In this document: positions 34,601 through 47,192 of the stretch, piece after piece | Position numbering within the stretch: position 1 is the first letter of the stretch | Layout: the number at the start of each line of letters is the position of its first letter | Source: Pyrenula massariospora | Taxonomy: Eukaryota; Ascomycota; Eurotiomycetes; Pyrenulales; Pyrenulaceae | Assembly (NCBI GenBank): GCA_021030905.1 | Contig: JAGFMI010000012.1 | Coordinates: forward strand, 62,001-126,000 | DNA: 64,000 nt | Reading direction: 5' to 3' | Notes under the pieces: generated by a model | Seen by the model: only the letters and a program-made list of their open reading frames with translations | What the model was told of the DNA's origin: nothing | Databases searched by the model: none | Program-made: the position numbers and the translations under genes

Positions 34601-35313
34601 TGGGAGAGGTCGTCGGGGACGGACGACGACAATGCATCAATGACAGCAGGAAATTTCTCTGATAACATTGCGCTTGAGTTCAGGTCGACAGACTTGCTGA
34701 CAAAAGTCAAGATGACAATAACTTCCTCGGATCCTGCCTCAGTACTCTTGTCGATGGTTTTCAAGCATTCAGCAAGAGCCGGATAGACTGTCGATGCGCG
34801 AGAACCTTGCACACCGTAGAGCACATTGTGAATTCTAGCAACGTCGCTCTCGAGTAGAGGGGACTCCATTGCTATATCATGAGTTAGGACCCGCAACAGT
34901 GGAAGAAGCAGGGCTCCGGTCTGTTGTTGGCGATCGTTGCCAGGCTGTGAGCCCTCAATGACTTCTATAGCCTCAATGATCCGGTGAGAACCGCCAAAGG
35001 CAAGCAAATTAATCAATGACTGTTGTATTTCTGCACTGCCGTTCTGAAACAAGTTCCATGCTGTCTGGAAGAATGTTGGTAATTGGTACGTGAGGTTGGG
35101 AGGCCGTTGATGGATGTCTCGAGGTATCTTGTATCTCCACTCGCGAAATCGAGCTTCCTCTGCTGTAAGAGTCTTGCTGGCGCGGTTCAAGGGTCGATTT
35201 TCTATTGGTCGTTGATACTGCACAGAATCCGTGTGCTGGAAAATGCACCTGTCCCCATAGTGACAACCGTTCGGAGTGTTGTAAAACCTGCACACTCTCT
35301 GCGGCCTTGCCAT
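31613..35313 (-). CDS. ZNFX1-like protein, N-terminal half: CCCH finger and SF1 helicase
   Basis: Exons 35313-31939, 31878-31778 and 31724-31613 give 1195 aa to a TAA. The second intron (31777-31725) is GC-AG with the classic AG|GCAAGT donor. The start 'MARPQRVCRFYNTPNGC' opens a CCCH finger (C-x8-C-x5-C-x3-H), followed by an Armadillo-like helical region. The SF1 helicase (Upf1-like) then shows 'IQGPPGTGKSYTG' (I), 'LICEEAGEVLEAHL' (II), 'FIGDHEQLRPQ' (III), 'TVDNFQGEEAKIVIISLVRSN' split here as TVDNFQ|GEEAK, and 'NVLLSRAQHGMYLIGD' (VI). Animal ZNFX1 binds viral and small RNA and supports RNA silencing; fungal members are linked by analogy only. The coding sense runs on after the TAA into the finger half, so either a stop mutation, a sequence error or two proteins is possible. 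A Met 6 codons upstream (35331) is less likely. Confidence 0.85.
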
Positions 35314-37182
35314 AATAGAATAAGCATACAATCCAAGATAGCGATCATGACTTACTTTGACTTTTGCTGCATTTTCTGTGATGAAATTGGGTAAATTGAA
35401 GGTTGTAGAGAAATGACAAGCAAAGTGATGAAGGCAAGGCTGTGAATATTGAATTACAATAGCGGCAACACACTATCACATGGGCTTGGAGACTGCCGGG
35501 AGGCACAACGATAATTTTGTTGATGCAGAAGCAGGAAGCTAGTATTACGAGATTCTTGCAACCTGAATTTGAGCAGAAATAGCGCGTGCAAATGATGTTC
35601 CAAGTCAGGTAGACCCTGTGGAGAGTTTTTCGAGACAGCGTGGGGAAGTGTTGATAAGTGGTGCGAAGGATCACGAAACAATTGGTGAAAGAGCCATCTC
35701 ACCTTTACCTCATCTTCATGCCAGAAATCACCATACCTTTCTGCTGTTGTGGATATACGGATTCCCACATGCTAAGCAGTGATGATAATGCAGGCATACC
35801 TCATGGTCAGAGTCTGATAGCCACGCTTTTGCTTCAGCCCCCGATACTACCAGCAACGATCTCTTGCTCGCCACCGTGATACACGGGTTCGACATGTCAT
35901 ATGCCTCCATACTTCTACTAGAGAGCAGAACGCGCCGCACGGCCAGGAAAAGATTGTGCAAGATGTTGCAGGCACACAGAAGCAGAAGAGCCGCGATTTT
36001 AGGTTGTCACGGACGCTTGCCGGCGGGCGACGGCTACCTGCCATCCTAGCTCGGAACTAGAGAACAATGGATTCAACCTTAAAAAATGAACGCGTTTTGA
36101 CGCGTTGCTGGCAAAGATAAATCCAATCCGCCGGACGTTTGATCCGAGAATCTACGAATCTATCGTCATTGCGATGCGCTTGCAGGCAGAATCAGCCGTA
36201 TCAAAGAGAGGGTATATGGCTACACTATACTATGGAGGGACTTGCGAAACGCACCTGTTATGTGATACTTTAGGGTTTATGAGCCAAGGCAATTCTACGT
36301 GAATTCTCTACGTTTTGGTTGGACGGTCTACCTGAGGGTAAGATCCAAGTTGTATCGAAAGGACGAGCAGACGACATATTTTGAGCAAGTAAGGATATGG
36401 CTGTCCAATGCCTATCGGAGGTAGGTGGTAAAGATCTACAAAAACATCCAGATTCTTCTATATAGCTTCAAGACGTACTAGGCTAAAGCTCGAAGGCATC
36501 CTCGACTCGCCTCAGAAAATGCAAGATGCGGCGTGTGTCGCATGCATTGAAATTCGTTGGCAGCCTAAGCGACAATGGCAATAACTCGCAATTCAGCGTG
36601 GTCGATGGGGCGGTCAAGGCGCGCATCATCGATGTTCTGACAGCGGCCAGTCATCAACATATTCGTCCTACCTTCGTGAGACTATCGGCGTCTGCTATAT
36701 CTCTCTCCCGCAGTTCTATCGCGCCGGCTCTGGGCATGGATGCCATGGTGCCGCAACATTGACTCGTCTCAAACTCTTCAGGTCCTGCCGTTCTTGATAA
36801 CAAGTTTTCCGCCTGGTGTTCCTTCTTTAGTAACCTTGCCAAGGAAGAGATTCTGGCAAGGCTCTTGTCATTCTCAGCTCCTCTGGTGTATCACCGTGCA
36901 AGTATCAGTGGAGGGGTCATCAAAAGATGGGTCGGGAAATACAACGCACCGGTTGATGGACCGGTGTCCTCGGTTGTCGACGGCTCGGCGAATTTGGTCA
37001 TTTCTTAAGAAGATAAGGGTAGTCTTCGCTTCTATGAAACAGACGTGCACTATGATATTGAAATGGGAGAAGAGAAGGTTAAGGGTCTCATATTCAGATG
37101 TTGTGGTCCGTAGTCGGCAATTATGTGAGGATGGATGTTTATAAAAGAATTTACACGATCATAAACGAGAAATCTAGCAAGC
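35314..37182. other. Intergenic region without supported genes
   Basis: Almost 1.9 kb between the start of the ZNFX1-like gene and the end of the sugar transporter gene. Minus-strand pieces at 35968-35454 can be strung into a reading starting 'MEAYDMSNPCITVASKR', but this needs a 28-bp intron and I do not accept it. The stretch 36060-37180 has only short frames without motifs. Confidence 0.45.
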
Positions 37183-38858
37183 TCACGAAGCCTCGTTCTT
37201 ATCCTCCAGATGCGACACAGGAACTTTCTCCCTCTCAATATCTCCCGCCCTTCTTTCTAAATCCCCATTCTGCCAAATATGCGAAACTTCGCTCCCTGGA
37301 ACAAAAAGGGGGGCTCTGTTGAACAAGTCATTCATCTCTTCCAGCGGCACCTTTCTCGTCTCCGGCAGCGTAGCCCAGAAGAAGACCGCGTTGGTGAAAT
37401 TGCAGATGACAAAGAGGAGGTAGTATCGCCAGTGAGAAGATTCGAGAGCGATGGGTGTAACTTGCCCGATCATCGTGTTGAACGCGAAGGAAGTCATGGT
37501 CGCGATGGAGACGCCCTTCGCGCGAGTCCGGGTGTCGAAAATTTCGGCGGGGATAATCCACGAGAGTGGGCCGCAAGTGGCAGAGAAGCTGAAGTTGTAG
37601 ATCCAAGTCATTATGATGAAGCCCCAGTGAGCTCCGGTGTTGCTCACTTCCGGCGGGAAGTTGGCTAGGAGAGCGGTTGCGATGATGAACGTGACCATGT
37701 TGCCCAGGTTGCCGAATATCAGTGGCCATCGGCGACCAAAGCGATCAATGAAAGCTATACAAAGGGCTTGAGCAATAAGAGCGATGATTGAGTTTATTGC
37801 CTGGTATTTGAGGGAATCCTGTGGGCTGATACCGATTTGACCGTAGATCGACACCGAATAATACTGAATGGCAGAAACCCCAGTCATTTGAACCGAAGCT
37901 TGCAACGCCATTGCTAAAAATAAGCGACGGAATGCAGACTTGTTCACGATTAGCTCCCTGTAAGACTTGGCTTCATGCTCGTGCTCATAAGTGATTGTCT
38001 CTTGAATTTGCTCGAATTCGGCCAAAACCCATGGGTCGTTCTCGTTACCGTGAGCATGCAGTTGCGCAAGCACCTTTCGCCCTTCTTCGGCTTTACCGTG
38101 GTCGATCAGCCAACGTGGTGATTCGGGGAATAAAAGTATTAGAGCGCCGAGGAAAACGGCAGGGACGAGCTGAATGCCAAGTGAGACTCTCCACTGTGCA
38201 TTGTTCGTCGAGGCAAATCCAACGAAAGTACCATAGCTGATCCAACTGGCGGCAAGGGCACCGATACCAAGCATGAACTGCTGAAGACCAGTGATAGCTC
38301 CTCGGATGCTAGGATGAGCTAGTTCGGCTTGGTACAAAGGCACAATCATGGTTTCGAGACCGACACTACGCTGCATTAGAAGGTGACCCGGTGAGTGGGC
38401 AAGTGGCGTACCCCATCCCGGCAAGAAACCTGCCTGACCAGAGAAAGTGGATGTTCTTCGCTCCAGTTTGAAGACCCCCGCCTAAGCAGAATATGACTGA
38501 ACCAATAATAATTGTCCATCTTCGACCAAATCGATCACCAGATGGACCACCAAAGAAAGCGCCCGCGAAAGCACCAGCGGTGAACATAGATACTACCAAA
38601 CCCCTGAGACATGTAAGCAACTGCGCTGGAGGTACAGAATGGAAAGACGTACGTCTCATTGGCGTCAGGTTTGTTGAAATAGGACTTGAAGGAGTCGCTC
38701 CCCACGACCTCAGCAATCACACCCAAGTCATATCCAAACAACACCGATCCTAGAGAGGCGAACACGCCAATGAGAAACTTTAAAAATTGTTAATTATAGC
38801 TTCTAATCGAGCAAAAAGCTAGGACACGTACCTGGTACACTTTCGGTGGCAATCCCAT
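37183..38858 (-). CDS. Sugar transporter (MFS sugar porter family)
   Basis: Four exons: 38858-38832, 38777-38653, 38603-38412, 38365-37183; 1527 nt, 508 aa, introns 46-54 bp. A tiny first exon ('MGLPPKVYQ') is typical of fungal hexose and pentose porters. Family signatures: 'GYDLGVI' in helix 1, 'GGPSGDRFGRRWTIIIGS' (D-R-x-G-R-R) after helix 2, 'GRFLAGMGVGLETMIVPLYQAELAHP' (PLYQAE), 'PESPRWLIDHGK', 'DRFGRRWPLIFG' and 'PLSWIIPAEIF' and 'PETRKVPLEEMNDLF' at the end. Twelve membrane helices are expected in the plasma membrane. The gene is divergent from the GH51 arabinofuranosidase, which suggests uptake of arabinose or other plant-wall sugar, an inference from position. The substrate cannot be read from the sequence. 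Confidence 0.92.
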
Positions 38859-39624
38859 GGTGGCGGTTGAAACGACAGCCCTCGACAATACTGGTCACTG
38901 AAGCGCCTTCGAGGAGCGCGGCGACCTTTAAATGATTGCATTTTTGACGGCATCCTCACGTCAATCCCTGCTTGTTATTCTTACGTTCATTAAGGGTCCG
39001 CGGCAGATACAGCTATAGTGGGGACTTGTTTGTGGGGAATTGCTCGTAGCCGAGCCTGACTCCGGAGGGGAGGCCGAACCTCATAGCTTCTCAATCTGGC
39101 TTAGCGGAAACGCCATGCCCCTTACAGCCACGCCGTTTCCTCCCTCCGCAAATTCTTCCATCAATCACGACCTTCACTTGCGATGCTTGATGTCGTCAAA
39201 ACCAATCCGAGTCGATGATAGACCGAGATCAATCATGATTCGTTCAGAGAACCTTACTCGCAAGCTTCTTTGCCCCGAGTCCATTCTCCGACCCAATCGT
39301 CCGTGTCCCGGGAAATCAATGGCGAGGGTGCGCGTCTACGAGACAGCTGCCTAAGAGCCAGAAATGAATCTGCAGGGCAATTGGCTGTGTTGTCTCTAGA
39401 CTAAAAGTCCTTGACCAGAGTATTGGGTCTGGAGCCAGGATGGCCAAAGCCGGGACCACAGTCAGTTGCAGAGCCTCCTCGTGACCTCGCGCTCTGGCTT
39501 GCCCTAAGTGGGTACATGCAAAGACAGCTTGAGGCATCGTGAAATTTTCTTGAGCCAACAATTCTACTGCGTCGATGAAAATTTCCCAGACAGGAATCCC
39601 AGTATTAAGGAACGGCCTGCAAAA
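38859..39624. promoter_or_regulatory. Shared divergent promoter with paired CreA-type boxes
   Basis: These 766 bases lie between the start codons of the sugar transporter (minus) and the GH51 arabinofuranosidase (plus). Two copies of GTGGGG, which fits the SYGGRG site of the carbon-catabolite repressor CreA/Cre1, stand 14 bases apart at 39018-39023 and 39032-39037, about 160 bases upstream of the transporter start. CreA is known to act through closely paired sites. The motif is short and chance matches are frequent, so this is a suggestion only. Confidence 0.4.
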
Positions 39625-41322
<1,698 letters not shown>

Positions 41323-42045
41323 TTGCGGGGGTTTAAGCTGGAATAGGAGGTAACGTTGAGGACTTGAGTGGAATTGACTGAAGTTCGGAGAAATGGTCAT
41401 GATTTCATACCGCTTTCCTCGATAGAATTTTGGCCTTTGCGAGAAGAAGTCGAAATCAATGGATGCCACAATATCCCCTGATCCTGCATCTGTGCTGCGC
41501 CCGACCGCTCCCCCACCTTCTGTGCAAACCTTCGCATGCACAATGCATGCTGTCACAACCCACTTCCCAATCCCAATATGCTTACCAATCCCTTAAACCA
41601 GCATCGAATCCATTTCACACTCAATCGTCCGAGAGAAAGGAAGGAAGCGGCGCTCTAATTGTGCCGCGCTCGGCCGATGCCAAGCCCTTATTTCTGGATC
41701 TGGGAATGGGGCGAATGGGGAAAGTCTGCTCCACGCCGTCAAGCAGGCGTGACGTCAGATGCTTTGATCTCGAAAGGAATTTGAATTGGGTAGGTGGATC
41801 TTTCTGAAATTATTCATTGGTGACCCTGGTAAGACTGTGAAAGACTTCTTACGTGCGTATAAGCCCGTGTACGGATGGTCGCGGCTGTTGGGTTCGCAGG
41901 TTATTGCGTTGTAGGAAATTTGGGATATAAATTCGGCTTACCCATTAGAGTATTAGGAGATTTATGTGAAAACGCCTTCACATCTCTTCGACAGCATTGA
42001 TTTATTCCTAGTCTCCAGTAAACTATTCCACAGAACACCACAACA
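41323..42045. other. Intergenic region
   Basis: About 720 bases between two plus-strand genes, holding the GH51 3' UTR and the promoter of the metallo-beta-lactamase-fold gene. Short frames lack support. Nothing else is seen. Confidence 0.5.
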
Positions 42046-43146
42046 ATGGTCACCATCCCCTCCAATTCCGGCGCAACCGTCCGCGTCCAAATAATCGACA
42101 CAACTTCCTATATCAACAAAGTACCTTGCTCACACTTCTTCGAAGAGTCCGTCTCCGGGTTCGACACCTTCAACGGCGTCTGCTATGCATTCCTCGTCAC
42201 TCACACTTCTCCTGGCTCCCCGCCCCGCCGTTTCATCTTTGACCTGGGCATTCGGAAGGACTGGACGAATTTGAGACCAAATATAGTTGAGAATGTCAAA
42301 GCCTGGAATGCGGAGGTTATTATCGAGAAGAACGTGAGTGAGATCTTGGAGGGGGATGAGGAGCTGGGTGGGCTGAAGGGGGTGGAGGCGATCGTGTGGA
42401 GTCATGCGCATTTTGATCACACCGGGGATCCGAGTACCTTTCCCGGGGATGTGGACTTGATCGTTGGGCCGGGGATGAAGGAGGCGTATCTTCCAGGCTG
42501 GCCGGTGAAAGACGATGCGCCGGTGCTAGAGAGCTGCTTTACGGGAAGGGAGGTGAAGGAGATCTCCTTTGAGGATTCGAAGCTGGAGATTGGTGGGCTT
42601 CAGGCGTTGGATTTCTTTGGGGACGGAAGCTTTTATCTTCTCGATGCCCCCGGGGTGAGTTTCAGAGCCTGGATATCCGAACGTCGGACCTGTCGTTAAC
42701 GTATTCAGCACGCACTGGGCCACATGAATGCTCTCGCGCGTACATCAACTGGACCGGACACTTTCATCTTCATGGCCGGCGACTCATTCCACCACGCTAG
42801 CGAGCTGCGGCCAAGTTCACATGTGCCCTTACCGGAGCAGGTCTCGATGTCTAACTCCATCCCGACATCCGTGTTCCAAAAGATCCATCCCCACCCGGAA
42901 ACTTACAGCAATTCGCATTTCATCAATCCCAAAACGAGCTTTTCCGTTGATGATCCAGCAGCGAAGGAGACCATTCGAAAGATCCAAGCTTTCGATGCAG
43001 AGGAGCGGGTCTTGATAGTCGCTGCGCACGACAAAACGCTTTTCGACAGTCTATCTTACTACCCGAAGGATGCTAACGAGTGGAGGAAGACGGACGTTAA
43101 AGAGAAGACCCGGTGGTTGTTCCTGAAGGACTTCGACGTCTCATGA
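42046..43146 (+). CDS. Metallo-beta-lactamase-fold hydrolase
   Basis: Two exons, 42046-42654 and 42709-43146, with a 54-bp GTGAGT intron (1047 nt, 348 aa). The zinc-binding motif is 'SHAHFDHTGD' (HxHxDH); a later metal-site His lies in 'PGHALGHMN' and an Asp in 'FMAGDSFHH'. The opening 'VQIIDTTSYINKVPCSHFF' and 'YAFLVTHTSPGSPPRRFIFDLGIRKDW' are typical of a fungal group of such proteins, some of which sit in secondary-metabolite clusters as lactonases or thioesterases. No signal peptide is present. The substrate is unknown; no polyketide synthase or similar backbone gene lies in this window. Confidence 0.9.
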
Positions 43147-44345
43147 AGTCGGGAGCAGAGTGTAATAATTTCAATATGGCACATATTAGCCACATTCAGT
43201 AATAGGATGCTCTCGACCCATTTTTCCCATCGATGCCAGAATCAGCATAGAGACGTGGCTTAAACGTGCCTGGTCAGAATGAGTCGTGATAAATGTCTAC
43301 CTAGGTAATTATCAGTAATGTGGATGCCTCGACGCATCCCCCACGCGACAAGATTCTGGCGTTTTGAAGCTAGCATGTTCTGGGGATGGCGCCGTTTTGA
43401 CCAAAAGTTCGCTGGCCATTCTTACGCAACGTAGAGCTATGGTATTCTACATGTTGTTACTCAGCTAACCCAAAGATACCTTTACGTCTATCTCTTTATG
43501 TGGCTTGTCTCTGTTGATAGCAGTTGCTTTGACCATGTTAGGTGCTCGACTGAAGCCCGATTCCCCTACGTTAATGCAAAAGGTCTCAGATGCATTAAGG
43601 ATGCCCGGAAGCAGATCACCGTGTTAGCGGAGGGATCACCTCAGTATTGACGGTGTGAAAATGTTTATTTCCAGCGTCGATTCCGATAAAATTGCCCCTT
43701 GTGGGCCGTTCGTGCAGGATGCTAACGCACACAGCGGCATTCAGCGTCAGAGAGGTCATTCATCAAGGCATGAAGGACTTCAGTCACGGTTAGCATTTAA
43801 ATCATTTGAAATAAATCTGGCGACAGATGTCCTCCGATCTGTCGAAGAGTGTAGAGATATGGCCTCAATCCAATGGGCGATGATAACTAGTTAGGACTCT
43901 CACGACAATAAGTACTTTGACGACGAGTCTCTGAAAAGCTAGTTTGCTGGGTATCTAGCACACATAAGCTTTAGGATGTGGACAAGCTTCAAAGACGGAG
44001 TGTTGCTTCAAAATGTCTTTGTCCGTAGGGTAGAAGGTCGTATGGGATCATTGATAGCGGACTATATCGCGTGGGTGGAAACATAATTCGGTGTCTAAAA
44101 TCATGCCACAACACCTGCATGGAAAGGAGACAAGCCACTCATCGTTTCTTCACCGTTCATGAAGCACCAGTTTCACATCTCTATCACTTGTGAACTCACG
44201 GTTCACATATGCCTGGCTCACATTGCTGATTTCATTCTTACGTACAAATTCATTCCCCATTCTCGCTTCCTTCCAATATCTTCTCTTCATTCCTTCCCGT
44301 CACTATTTGTATTCTAGACACGTCAGAAGACTTATACGCCCTACA
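43147..44345. other. Intergenic region
   Basis: Twelve hundred bases between two plus-strand genes. A 79-codon frame at 43655-43894 has no motif. The end includes the promoter of the metallopeptidase gene. I see no further structure. Confidence 0.45.
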
Positions 44346-45297
44346 ATGTTTCGTCTACTGCTTGCAGCCTTTGGGCTGTTCTCAATCGCGGTTGGACTCA
44401 ATGTGAACCCGTACAAGTTCGTTCGCATTTTCGATATTTTCACCTACACTAATTGCTGGGCACTAACATCTATTCTCAAGCTCGACAACTACGTTACACA
44501 ATTCTTCTCTTCGCCATGTGAAGAGACGTCTCGTCTATCCGCGATTCGACGATAGCATCTCGGAGGAACACCGGGAAACTTTGCAGCTTGCTTATGAAGG
44601 CGCAATTCTCATGCTCAACGATATAGCTCTCAAGAAAACCAGAACGGTTGCCGAAGACCAAGATTTCATGGACGTCTTCTTGCGTTATTTCAATCGGGGT
44701 GACTACGAAGAAGTCTTCAATGTTGTCCAAGCCCTTCTTGATGCTAGTAAAAGCTCAGGTATAGATCTTCCAAAACTGGCAGATTTTACATTCCACGACG
44801 ACCATCCGAATTGTCATATCCCCAATGAACATCCTGATATGTTTTGGATACCGGACAGCCAGGGGAAAGTTCATAGCGGCGACACGCTCTATGTGTGCCC
44901 CGTATTCTACGACAATGTCCCATGGGATCGCTGGAGGTGCGAACTCGTCCGGCAGTACTGGCGTCGACCTAATCTGTGGATGATAACACAAGATTCAATA
45001 CTGCTTCACGAACTCTTGCACTTCATGCCTGTCACTAGTGCGCCTAATGGTAACGTCGATATAATTGATCACGGGGAAGGGGGCTACGGGCCACTCAAGA
45101 CGGTTGCGTACAAGAATAAACCTGCGATAACTCCACGTGACAATGCTGATAGCTTCGTCTGGTGGATCAACACTCAATTCTGGACGGACAAATGCCAACA
45201 CAAGATGGGAATACCGACGTATGAGTCAGAAACATTTCCCGCGACTCCAGGATTTGACCCACGTCGAACCCCATCAGAGGATATAGACGAGGAATAG
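44346..45297 (+). CDS. Secreted zinc metallopeptidase-like protein (HELLH)
   Basis: Two exons, 44346-44416 and 44481-45297 (888 nt, 295 aa). The intron has an unusual GTTCGT donor but a good branch-like CACTAAC and an AAG acceptor, and the join keeps the frame. A signal peptide is clear: 'MFRLLLAAFGLFSIAVGL'. After a propeptide-like stretch with 'VKRRLVYPRF' (basic processing site), the body contains 'DSILLHELLHFMP' (HExxH zinc site), then 'DHGEGGYGP' and 'ITPRDNADSFVWWINTQFW', an arrangement seen in fungal M35-related, aspzincin-type proteins where a downstream Asp completes the zinc site. Likely role: an extracellular protease, perhaps acting on host or substrate proteins. The tail is acidic ('RRTPSEDIDEE'). 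Confidence 0.82.
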
Positions 45298-45973
45298 GAA
45301 AGACGTTAGTAAGGTCTAGCTCGACTCTCTCTCTCAACAATGTGGTGACGACATCTGCGGAAAGCGTAAGGCAAGTCATCCAGCTAAATACTCCTTCCGC
45401 TAATTCTTATGCTGACACGCTGTAGATATCAGTGGGCTCAATAAAAGTTTGTGCAACGAGGGCGCGGCGCATAGACTAGTGTCCATTCTATATTTCTCTC
45501 CAAACACTTGAGTATAAGCTGAATTGAGATGAATTCTCAGCCTTCCATCATCCCCACAGTGTCTTCCTTTTGTGTGAGCATGCTCAACCTTGAGGTTGGT
45601 TGACATCATATTCTCTCTGCCCTGCCATTAGCTCCTGAACATCGGTCCAGATAACTCACCTCTGAACCTGCTTCCTCCTGTGTTCTCCGCATTATTCTCT
45701 AATGAACCTGCCCCCAATCCCGAATGTATAGCCTTGTCGCCGTCACCAACTCCTTACCGTTGGCATTGCTCAACTTCTTGTTTGGTATCTCCTTCGCAAA
45801 GGCCAAAAGTGGTTGTACTAGAAAAACTGAAGGCAGAGCCTCGAAGACACCCTTTTCCCAAGACGTGCACGTGTGATGGGTCGTCCCGCGAAACCGGTTC
45901 GGTTTTTGACAAGGCTCTCAAGAGCCAGTCAGGAGTAACGACTCGCTGAATAGTGCTCGGCGCACTTTACCTG

Positions 45974-46005
<32 letters not shown>

Positions 46006-46149
46006 GAAGCTTTTGTGTAAGTCCACCTGGGTCAAGAAAATCGTAGGACCATACCTTTTCGCTACCATTTAATTCGAAGACCAAAATCCTGCTCTCGCGC
46101 CCTGCTAAAAATTTTCGTACACACTCTCAGGTCGCCGCCTAAGACGAGT
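45298..46149. other. Intergenic region with a microsatellite
   Basis: About 850 bases between the metallopeptidase gene and the 5S rRNA gene. Apart from the CT/CA tract listed separately I find no supported feature; short frames on both strands lack motifs. Confidence 0.5.
45974..46005. repeat. Compound (CT)n-(CA)n microsatellite
   Basis: About ten CT units run directly into five or six CA units. Such tracts are length-variable between strains. No link to a gene is evident. Confidence 0.9.
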
Positions 46150-46166
46150 AAAAAAAGAAAGCAAAA
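46150..46166 (-). terminator. RNA polymerase III terminator of 5S rRNA
   Basis: Just past the 5S 3' end, the transcribed strand's copy carries T-rich runs, first a run of five T overlapping the gene end and then a run of seven T at 46156-46150. Runs of four or more T stop RNA polymerase III. Confidence 0.6.
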
Positions 46167-46285
46167 ACATACAACAGCAGGTATTCGCTGGTGGTCACCC
46201 ACCCAACTACTAACCTGCCGGCGTGTGGCTTAAGTACGGCTGAGCGAACGGGAAGCCCTGTTCTCCACACCCTATGGTCGTATGT
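46167..46285 (-). rRNA. 5S ribosomal RNA
   Basis: Read on the minus strand, the 119-nt gene begins ACATACGACCATAGGGTGTG and ends with CTGCTGTTGTATGT. The two ends pair (ACATACGAC with GTTGTATGT), as in helix I. Between them lie the conserved blocks CCGTTCGCTCAGCCGTACTT, AAGCCACACGCCGG, GTTAGTAGTTGGGTGGGTGA and CCACCAGCGAATA. This is close to the 5S RNA of Neurospora and other filamentous ascomycetes, where single 5S genes are scattered among protein genes rather than kept in the rDNA repeat. The internal A box, intermediate element and C box for TFIIIA/TFIIIC fall in the conserved middle. The sequence looks intact. Confidence 0.95.
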
Positions 46286-47192
46286 GGAGGATAGATGCGG
46301 AAAACTTAAATATATATTTTAGTCAAAATGATTATGTTGTGTCAGATGTGTTGATGCACACACTTTGCTAAGATTCAGCTTCTTGGGCGCAACAAACCCT
46401 CCAAATTTGAATCAGGTACACAACTATCCTCCGTTCAGTGCAAGTCTTCATTCCACGAAATATCTGTATCTTTACCACGGTGAATTTAGCGTTTATTGTT
46501 TGTCCACCGCCGATTCCATCGGATGCGGACTTTCAGGCCGCCCGCATCTTGGACGCGGCGCCCCTCTTGTCTTGGCGCAGTGGACTCGGCGACAGTTGCG
46601 AACTTTCCCTAGACGGGTACCTATCAGTATTTTGCAACACCACGCCCACGGCGGGTCTATGAAGACCCTTGCAAAAAGACGCAACCACAAAGAAAGCGAA
46701 GCCCCCAATGCGTACTTCAACTCCCGATGCTTGATGCATTCAGGTGGTGCGGCTAGTAGTGGGGTCGGAACGAGGCTGCAAGATTCTGGCCAGTAGTTAG
46801 AGTCGCACCGCACTATGCCATTGACCCTCAAAGTCCTTGTCCTGGTCTCTTGCAGCACCAAAAGCCACTCAGGCACGAGTATGGACCCTACAAAACATCA
46901 AGGCCCACTCCCCCACAACTGCTGGCACCATTGGAATTCCTGCCCTTAGAGCGCCGGATATGGGGTCTCATCATTCTTCGGAAAATGGGAGGAGCAGAGC
47001 CGCGTCTGCTCAGTATTTGCCAGCCTGACGAGATGACTTAGAGGCATCTCTATTTTTCCATCTGCCTCGTCCGGTTTTTGGGTAGATAGGTCACTCCCAA
47101 CAGCCTGAATGGTGAGTAAAGCTTGACGTGACGAGATCGCCCTAATTATTGGAAACAGCCTTTACGCGAAGTCTCACCTGGAAAAGGCAAAG
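46286..47192. other. Intergenic region
   Basis: Nine hundred bases between the 5S gene and the second SesB-type gene. Overlapping frames at 46365-46876 on both strands are not supported by motifs. It should include the promoter of the next gene. Confidence 0.45.

Noticed and set aside
35454-35968. A minus-strand multi-exon gene starting 'MEAYDMSNPC'
   Set aside because: It needs an intron of only 28 bp, shorter than any other here, and the protein has no motif.
43655-43894. A 79-codon plus-strand frame
   Set aside because: No motif, no splice partner, and flanking frames are closed.
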